This document shows, piece by piece, positions 6,655 through 10,422 of a stretch of 10,422 nucleotides of DNA. Every line of letters begins with the position of its first letter. Positions within the stretch are counted from its first letter, which is position 1. The DNA comes from Burkholderiales bacterium (lineage in GTDB: Bacteria; Pseudomonadota; Gammaproteobacteria; Burkholderiales; Casimicrobiaceae): positions 1 to 10,422 of the forward strand of contig JAICVH010000050.1 of NCBI GenBank assembly GCA_025935435.1, given 5' to 3'. The notes under the pieces were generated by a model. That model had not been told where the DNA came from, ran no database searches, and saw nothing but the letters and a program-made list of their open reading frames with translations. The translations under genes were made by a program, and so were the position numbers.

Positions 6655-7518
6655 ATGCTGACTACTCGATTGCCTCGTACCCGAAGCGTCCGCGGGCTGT
6701 CCGCGCATGGCTTTCATCGCGTCGTGTATTACGAATGGGGCGAACAGGACAATTCGAACGTCGTCATATGCGTGCACGGCATCGGTCGCAACGGTCGTGA
6801 TTTCGATGTGCTTGGCGAAGCGCTGGCCGACACCCATCGCGTCCTCGCCCCGGACATGCCGGGTCGCGGTGCAAGCGAGTGGCTGCGCGACCCGATGGAC
6901 TACGTCGCGCCGACGTATCTGACGACGCTGACCGCATTGATCGCCGCGAGCGGCGCCGCACAGGTCGGTTGGATCGGCACGTCGATGGGTGCGTTGCTCG
7001 GCATCATGGCGGCGGCGATGCCCGGCACCCCGGTCGCGCGCCTCGTCGTCAACGATGCAGGACCGGTGCTCGAATCCGCGGCGCTTGCGCGAATCGGCCA
7101 GTATTTCGGCACCGACCCGACGTTCGCAACATACGACGAATTCAAGGCTTACGTGCGCCAGATCTCGGCGCCGTTTGGCCCGCTGTCCGATGAACAGTGG
7201 GACCACGTAGCACGCACCAACAGTCGCCAGCGAAGCGACGGTACCTGGGGCGTCGGCTACGACCCGGCGATTGCCGTACCGTTTCGCGCACATCCGGCGC
7301 CAGCGAACCTGTGGCCGCTTTGGGACGCGATCGCCTGTCCGACGCTCGTGCTGCGGGGCGCCGAATCGGATCTGCTGTCGCATGCAACGGCGCGCGAGAT
7401 GACCGTGCGCGGGCCGCGCGCACGCCTGGTCGAGTTTGCGGGAATCGGCCACGCACCGATGCTGCTTGCACGCGATCAGGTCGATATCGTCGTCGATTTT
7501 CTTCGATCAACCGTATAA
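6655..7518 (+). CDS. Alpha/beta-fold hydrolase
   Basis: A 287-residue single-domain alpha/beta hydrolase without signal peptide. The oxyanion-hole region reads CVHGIGRNGRDFD (39-51), the strand-turn DMPGRGASE (67-75) is typical, and the nucleophile elbow is GTSMG with S110. The acid is probably D239 in GAESDLL, and the catalytic histidine H266 lies in GIGHAP, giving a complete Ser-Asp-His triad. A cap region (about 130-200) separates the core strands. The substrate cannot be told; such enzymes include esterases, C-C bond hydrolases and haloperoxidase-like proteins. It follows the Nudix gene by 40 nt and precedes the PilZ-like gene by 46 nt, so co-transcription is plausible. The ATG at 6655 lacks a strong Shine-Dalgarno, but homology-like sequence begins shortly after it. 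Its stop codon TAA lies within a perfect TATAAT. Confidence 0.9.
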   Translation: MLTTRLPRTRSVRGLSAHGFHRVVYYEWGEQDNSNVVICVHGIGRNGRDFDVLGEALADTHRVLAPDMPGRGASEWLRDPMDYVAPTYLTTLTALIAASGAAQVGWIGTSMGALLGIMAAAMPGTPVARLVVNDAGPVLESAALARIGQYFGTDPTFATYDEFKAYVRQISAPFGPLSDEQWDHVARTNSRQRSDGTWGVGYDPAIAVPFRAHPAPANLWPLWDAIACPTLVLRGAESDLLSHATAREMTVRGPRARLVEFAGIGHAPMLLARDQVDIVVDFLRSTV

Positions 7519-7519
7519 T
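7514..7519 (+). promoter_or_regulatory. Candidate -10 element for the PilZ-like gene
   Basis: A perfect TATAAT in a very GC-rich setting spans the stop codon of the hydrolase gene, 45 nt before the ATG at 7565. The matching -35 is poor (TCGTCG at 7490-7495, 3 of 6, spacer 18). It may give the PilZ-like and DUF2069 genes their own promoter. Confidence 0.4.
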
Positions 7520-7564
7520 CGTCGCGCTCGAAACGCACGCACCCGCTGGATTCTCGTCGCATTC

Positions 7565-9109
7565 ATGCCCCTCACGCTGCGCCTGCCGCCGCTGTCGGAA
7601 CGACCGCCCCAGCCTCCTGAACTGCGCTCGTCGCGCGTCGCCGCATGGCTGACCGAGATGCTGACGCGCGAGCCCGGCTTCGCCGCGCGGGCGATGGGCG
7701 ACGCGCTGGCGGCGACCAACCGGACATCCGTCGGGCACTCGCGTCGCCTGGATCTGACCGAGCAGTACTGGAAGTCGGCGGCACTGCTGTGGCCGCGGCT
7801 GGAGCGCCAGTTCACACGCGCGTCGCATCCGCTGCAAGGCGACGACCTCGACGCGGCCAAGGCGGCATTGACGCTCGCAAACGAGCTGTCGATCGCCTAC
7901 AAGCGACTGCTCACGCGCGAAGCGTCGCGACGGTTCACGTTCGGCGGTCCGCGCCGCATCGTTGCGCTCGTGCGTCGCGCTTTCCAGGCGACGTCGCGCG
8001 TGCTTGCCAACAGCTACCTGTCCTATGCGCCGGTGCCATCGAATACGTGGTACGACGCGCACGACATCTACGTGTACACGCGCGAGCGCAAGATCCACCG
8101 CCATCCGGTAACGCTCGACCAGCCCGAAGTCACGCTCGAGCGGCTGTACGTGCAGTCACTGCTCCTCGCGCTCGCCAATCCCTACGGGTTCCTGCCAAGC
8201 CAGCTCCGCATGGTGCTGAACTATCTGCAGGAGTACGCGCATCTCGCGAAACTGACCCCCGTCCCGCCGGTACACCGGATGGCGAAGGCCGTTGCGATCG
8301 TCCCGATCGGCCACGACTTTCCACCGTTTTCGGCCAACAAGGGCGGTTCAGGTGAAGGCTCGAAGCTGTTCCTGCTGACGTTCGATCTCGCGTTCCAGTT
8401 GCAGGAACAGATTCGCGAACTCGATTCGGGTGGGCCGTTGCCGCGCGACGTGGGCAACACCGAGGAGGCGCGCGGTCCCTATGTTGCGCTGCTGCGGCGC
8501 CTGTTGCGTCAGTGGGCGATCCCGCCCGCGCGGCAGTTCAACCGCCTGCCATCGCGCGCGCGCGTCGTGATGTGCGCCGGTCTGCCGGGCGTATGGCAAT
8601 ACAGCCGAGGTCTGCAGGGGGCGCCTCCACAAGGCCAGGCAGCGCCGCCGCCGATGACGCAATGCCAGGTCGTCAACCATACGACCGGTGGCTACGCGTT
8701 GCGCCAGATCGATGCAGCGCCGGCATCGTTGCGCGTCGGTGACTTGATTGCGCTGCGCGTCGAAGGGCGCACCGGCCTGCAGGTCGCCATGGTGCGATGG
8801 TTCCGCAACACGCTGAATGACGCGATGCTCGAATTCGGTTGCGAGCTCCTCTCCGAACGACCCGAGGCGGCCGCGGCTGCACCCGAGCACGGGCCGGAAA
8901 GCAGCCTGCTGCCGGTCCTCGTGTTGCCCGAGGAAGCGGATGCGGACGCAGGTGCGCCGCCGCCACAACTGGCAGCGCCGGCGGGCGCGTTCGCGCTCGA
9001 GCAGGCCGTGAGCCTGCGCCGAGGAACGGCAACCGGCTTCGCGGTATTGACGAAGCTCGTCGAGCAGGGTCCGGGCTTCGACCTTTACGAGTTCGTTCCC
9101 GTCAGTTGA
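7565..9109 (+). CDS. Large PilZ-like domain protein, possible c-di-GMP-binding
   Basis: The 514-residue product looks cytoplasmic: no signal peptide or membrane helix. Residues 20-320 are mostly helical, with segments such as LERLYVQSLLLALANPYGFL (191-210) and a possible coil near 276-287. Residues about 325-430 resemble a divergent PilZ barrel: RLPSR (327-331) fits RxxxR, and NHTTGG (371-376) fits the (D/N)x(S/A)xxG motif with Thr for Ser, followed by alternating strands LRVGDLIALRVEG and VAMVRWFRNT. A 40-residue gap rich in Gly, Pro, Ala and Gln separates the motifs, longer than usual. An Ala/Pro-rich linker (434-474) leads to a small C-terminal beta segment. c-di-GMP binding is an inference. 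Start: ATG 7565 after the hydrolase stop, in preference to 7436, which would overlap that gene by 83 nt. Its stop overlaps the TTG start of the next gene. Confidence 0.8.
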   Translation: MPLTLRLPPLSERPPQPPELRSSRVAAWLTEMLTREPGFAARAMGDALAATNRTSVGHSRRLDLTEQYWKSAALLWPRLERQFTRASHPLQGDDLDAAKAALTLANELSIAYKRLLTREASRRFTFGGPRRIVALVRRAFQATSRVLANSYLSYAPVPSNTWYDAHDIYVYTRERKIHRHPVTLDQPEVTLERLYVQSLLLALANPYGFLPSQLRMVLNYLQEYAHLAKLTPVPPVHRMAKAVAIVPIGHDFPPFSANKGGSGEGSKLFLLTFDLAFQLQEQIRELDSGGPLPRDVGNTEEARGPYVALLRRLLRQWAIPPARQFNRLPSRARVVMCAGLPGVWQYSRGLQGAPPQGQAAPPPMTQCQVVNHTTGGYALRQIDAAPASLRVGDLIALRVEGRTGLQVAMVRWFRNTLNDAMLEFGCELLSERPEAAAAAPEHGPESSLLPVLVLPEEADADAGAPPPQLAAPAGAFALEQAVSLRRGTATGFAVLTKLVEQGPGFDLYEFVPVS

Positions 9110-9480
9110 TCCCGCGCGCGTACGTCGCGCGCGTCGCAGTCGCCGCGACGGTTGCGTTGCTGCTGTTCGAAGCGCTGTGGGAACTTGCGCTCGCGCCGAT
9201 CAAGCCGCACGGTTCGTGGCTTGCGTTGAAGGCATTGCCTCTGGCGTGGCTCATTCGCGGCGTCGCACGCGGGCAGCGGCGTTCGCGGCAATGGCTGGCG
9301 CTGCTGCTGCCCTTCTATATCGGTGAAGCGCTGCTCCGCGCGGTCGCCGAGCCAGGACGACATGCGCTCGTCGCCGCGGTTGCCTGCGCGATTGCGACGC
9401 TCGCCTTCACCGCCCTACTCGGCTGGTTTCGCGACGAGACCGCGCGGCATCGGGAACACGATGCGCTCGACGACGCCTGA
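9106..9480 (+). CDS. DUF2069-family small membrane protein
   Basis: A 124-residue integral membrane protein with four hydrophobic stretches (about 7-28, 37-51, 62-78, 85-106) and a charged C-terminal tail (RDETARHREHDALDDA). The signature region ALKALPLAWLIRGVARGQRR followed by LPFYIGEALLRAV matches the DUF2069 pattern of proteobacterial proteins of about 120 residues; their function is unknown. No ATG exists near the start of the hydrophobic region. The best start is TTG at 9106, which overlaps the TGA stop of the PilZ-like gene as TTGA and suggests translational coupling. The longer frame back to 8839 would run antisense-free but out of frame through the upstream gene and is unlikely. The last 66 nt overlap the 3' end of ispH on the other strand. 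The gene is well supported; its exact start is not. Confidence 0.75.
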   Translation: MIPRAYVARVAVAATVALLLFEALWELALAPIKPHGSWLALKALPLAWLIRGVARGQRRSRQWLALLLPFYIGEALLRAVAEPGRHALVAAVACAIATLAFTALLGWFRDETARHREHDALDDA

Positions 9481-10350
9481 CACTTCAGCCACGTTGGCCG
9501 CGCCGAGTTCGCGCAACCGTGCAATCACCTGGGCGACAAGCGCTTCGGGTGCCGATGCGCCGGCGGTGACGCCGACCCGCTGCTTGCCGGCGATCCATTC
9601 GATCTGCAATTCGCGCGCGTCGTCGACCATGTACGACGGCACGCCGCGGTTCGCGGCGACTTCACGCAGCCGATTGGAATTCGAACTGTTCGGGCTGCCC
9701 ACGACGACGACGACGTCGACCTGCGGGCTCAACATCTTCACGGCGTCCTGACGATTCTGCGTCGCGTAGCAGATGTCGTCCTTCTTCGGCCCCACGATGT
9801 CCGGAAAGCGCGCCTTCAGCGCAGCGACGATCGTCGCGGCGTCATCGACCGAAAGCGTCGTCTGCGTCACATACGCAAGCTGCGAAGGATCGCGTACGAC
9901 GAGTCGCGCAACGTCGTCCGTCGACTCGACGAGGTAGACACCCCCTTCGCATTGACCCATCGTGCCCTCGACCTCGGGATGGCCAGCGTGGCCGATCATC
10001 ACGATCTCGCGACCCTGGTCATGCATCTTGGCGATTTCGACGTGCACCTTCGTGACCAGCGGACAGGTGGCATCGAACACGTTCAGGCCGCGCGCATTCG
10101 CTTCATCGCGCACCGCTTTCGATACGCCGTGCGCACTGAAGATCACCGTCCCGCCGTCGGGCACTTCGTTGAGTTCCTCGACGAAAACTGCGCCCTTCCG
10201 TTTCAAGTCGTCGACGACGAAGCGGTTGTGCACGACTTCATGGCGGACGTAGATCGGCGCGCCGAATTGCGCGAGCGCCTGCTCGACGATGGCGATCGCG
10301 CGATCGACGCCGGCACAGAAGCCGCGCGGGTTGGCAAGAAGAACGTCCAT
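9415..10350 (-). CDS. ispH: 4-hydroxy-3-methylbut-2-enyl diphosphate reductase
   Basis: IspH (LytB) performs the last step of the MEP isoprenoid pathway in the cytoplasm, reducing HMBPP to isopentenyl and dimethylallyl diphosphate with an Fe-S cluster. The 311-residue protein has the three cluster cysteines C12 (PRGFCAGV), C96 (DATCPLV) and C194 (DDICYATQ). Substrate-site residues expected of the family are present: H41 (EVVHNR), H74 (SAHGVS), H124 and E126 (GHAGHPEVEGT), and the SPNSSNSNRL loop. Length and ends are typical: it starts MDVLLANPRGFCAG and stops shortly after VFPMPRG. GAGG lies 7 nt before the ATG. A possible upstream reading frame ends with TGA immediately before this ATG, suggesting it is downstream in an operon. 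Its 3' end overlaps the convergent DUF2069 gene by 66 nt. Confidence 0.97.
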   Translation of the reverse strand: MDVLLANPRGFCAGVDRAIAIVEQALAQFGAPIYVRHEVVHNRFVVDDLKRKGAVFVEELNEVPDGGTVIFSAHGVSKAVRDEANARGLNVFDATCPLVTKVHVEIAKMHDQGREIVMIGHAGHPEVEGTMGQCEGGVYLVESTDDVARLVVRDPSQLAYVTQTTLSVDDAATIVAALKARFPDIVGPKKDDICYATQNRQDAVKMLSPQVDVVVVVGSPNSSNSNRLREVAANRGVPSYMVDDARELQIEWIAGKQRVGVTAGASAPEALVAQVIARLRELGAANVAEVSGVVERIVFPMPRGLVAKPAE

Positions 10351-10422
10351 TCAGCGACCTCGGTCGCGGCGCTCCGACGAGCGTCGTTCGCGAAAGCTGT
10401 CGACAATGAGTGCGGCGGCACC
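10351..10422 (-). CDS. Possible C-terminal fragment of an unidentified upstream gene
   Basis: The minus strand is open from the window edge to a TGA that directly abuts the ispH ATG, giving 23 residues: GAAALIVDSFRERR followed by SSERRDRGR. The hydrophobic-then-basic tail and GC-rich third codon positions fit a real C-terminus, and the zero spacing would suit an operon with ispH. The other two minus-strand frames are also open here, so the call is tentative. I do not recognise the protein; it does not look like the FKBP-type isomerase often found upstream of ispH. Confidence 0.35.
   Translation of the reverse strand, partial: GAAALIVDSFRERRSSERRDRGR

Noticed and set aside
6463..7452. Minus-strand frame of 329 codons antisense to the Nudix and hydrolase genes
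   Set aside because: Its translation is Arg-rich with no domain, while both plus-strand genes show complete catalytic motifs.
7142..8104. Minus-strand frame of 320 codons antisense to the hydrolase and PilZ-like genes
   Set aside because: Same shadow character; no motif and no start signal.
8553..8564. (CG)6 tract as a Z-DNA-prone or slippage element
   Set aside because: Short, lies inside an ordinary coding stretch of Ser-Arg-Ala-Arg codons, and such runs are common at this GC content.
10203..10421. Minus-strand frame of 72 codons overlapping the ispH start
   Set aside because: Ser/Arg/Thr-rich shadow of ispH in another frame.

Overview
The window is GC-rich, gene-dense bacterial chromosome, most likely from a betaproteobacterium (Burkholderiales or a relative). 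Pointers are the CobA-type methyltransferase with PGVTAALAAAAE and SLTQRG motifs, the PilZ-like/DUF2069 gene pair, and a typical proteobacterial ispH. The lineage is inferred from protein character alone. I see no IS element, phage gene, tRNA, rRNA, CRISPR array or obvious transferred island.

Layout. 50-829 (+) is a uroporphyrinogen-III C-methyltransferase that converges on, and overlaps by 20 nt, a secreted beta-helix-like protein (810-2012, -). Upstream of that, on the same strand, is a compact four-gene signalling cluster, transcribed right to left: a LytS-type sensor kinase with intact motifs (5674-4538), a second four-helix membrane protein that looks like a degenerate kinase (4526-3381), a small exported cupin (3391-2993) and a LytTR response regulator (2983-2234). 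These genes overlap or lie about 10 nt apart. After a 268-nt divergent intergenic region come four plus-strand housekeeping-type genes: a CoA-pyrophosphatase-like Nudix hydrolase (5943-6614), an alpha/beta hydrolase (6655-7518), a large PilZ-like protein (7565-9109) and a DUF2069 membrane protein (9106-9480). The last overlaps the 3' end of ispH (9415-10350, -) by 66 nt. A possible C-terminal fragment of an unidentified gene abuts the ispH start at the right edge.

How they work together. The notable unit is 2234-5674. An active kinase (His194, N box, G boxes) is paired with a paralogue-like partner in which Ala replaces the phosphoacceptor His and Arg the N-box Asn. An exported metal-binding-type cupin is embedded before the DNA-binding regulator. 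The simplest model, which is inference, is that the two membrane proteins form a heteromeric sensor, the cupin modulates or reads a periplasmic signal, and the LytTR protein regulates targets that may include its own operon and the adjacent secreted protein. The flanking genes are ordinary metabolism: siroheme/cobalamin branch, CoA turnover and isoprenoid synthesis.
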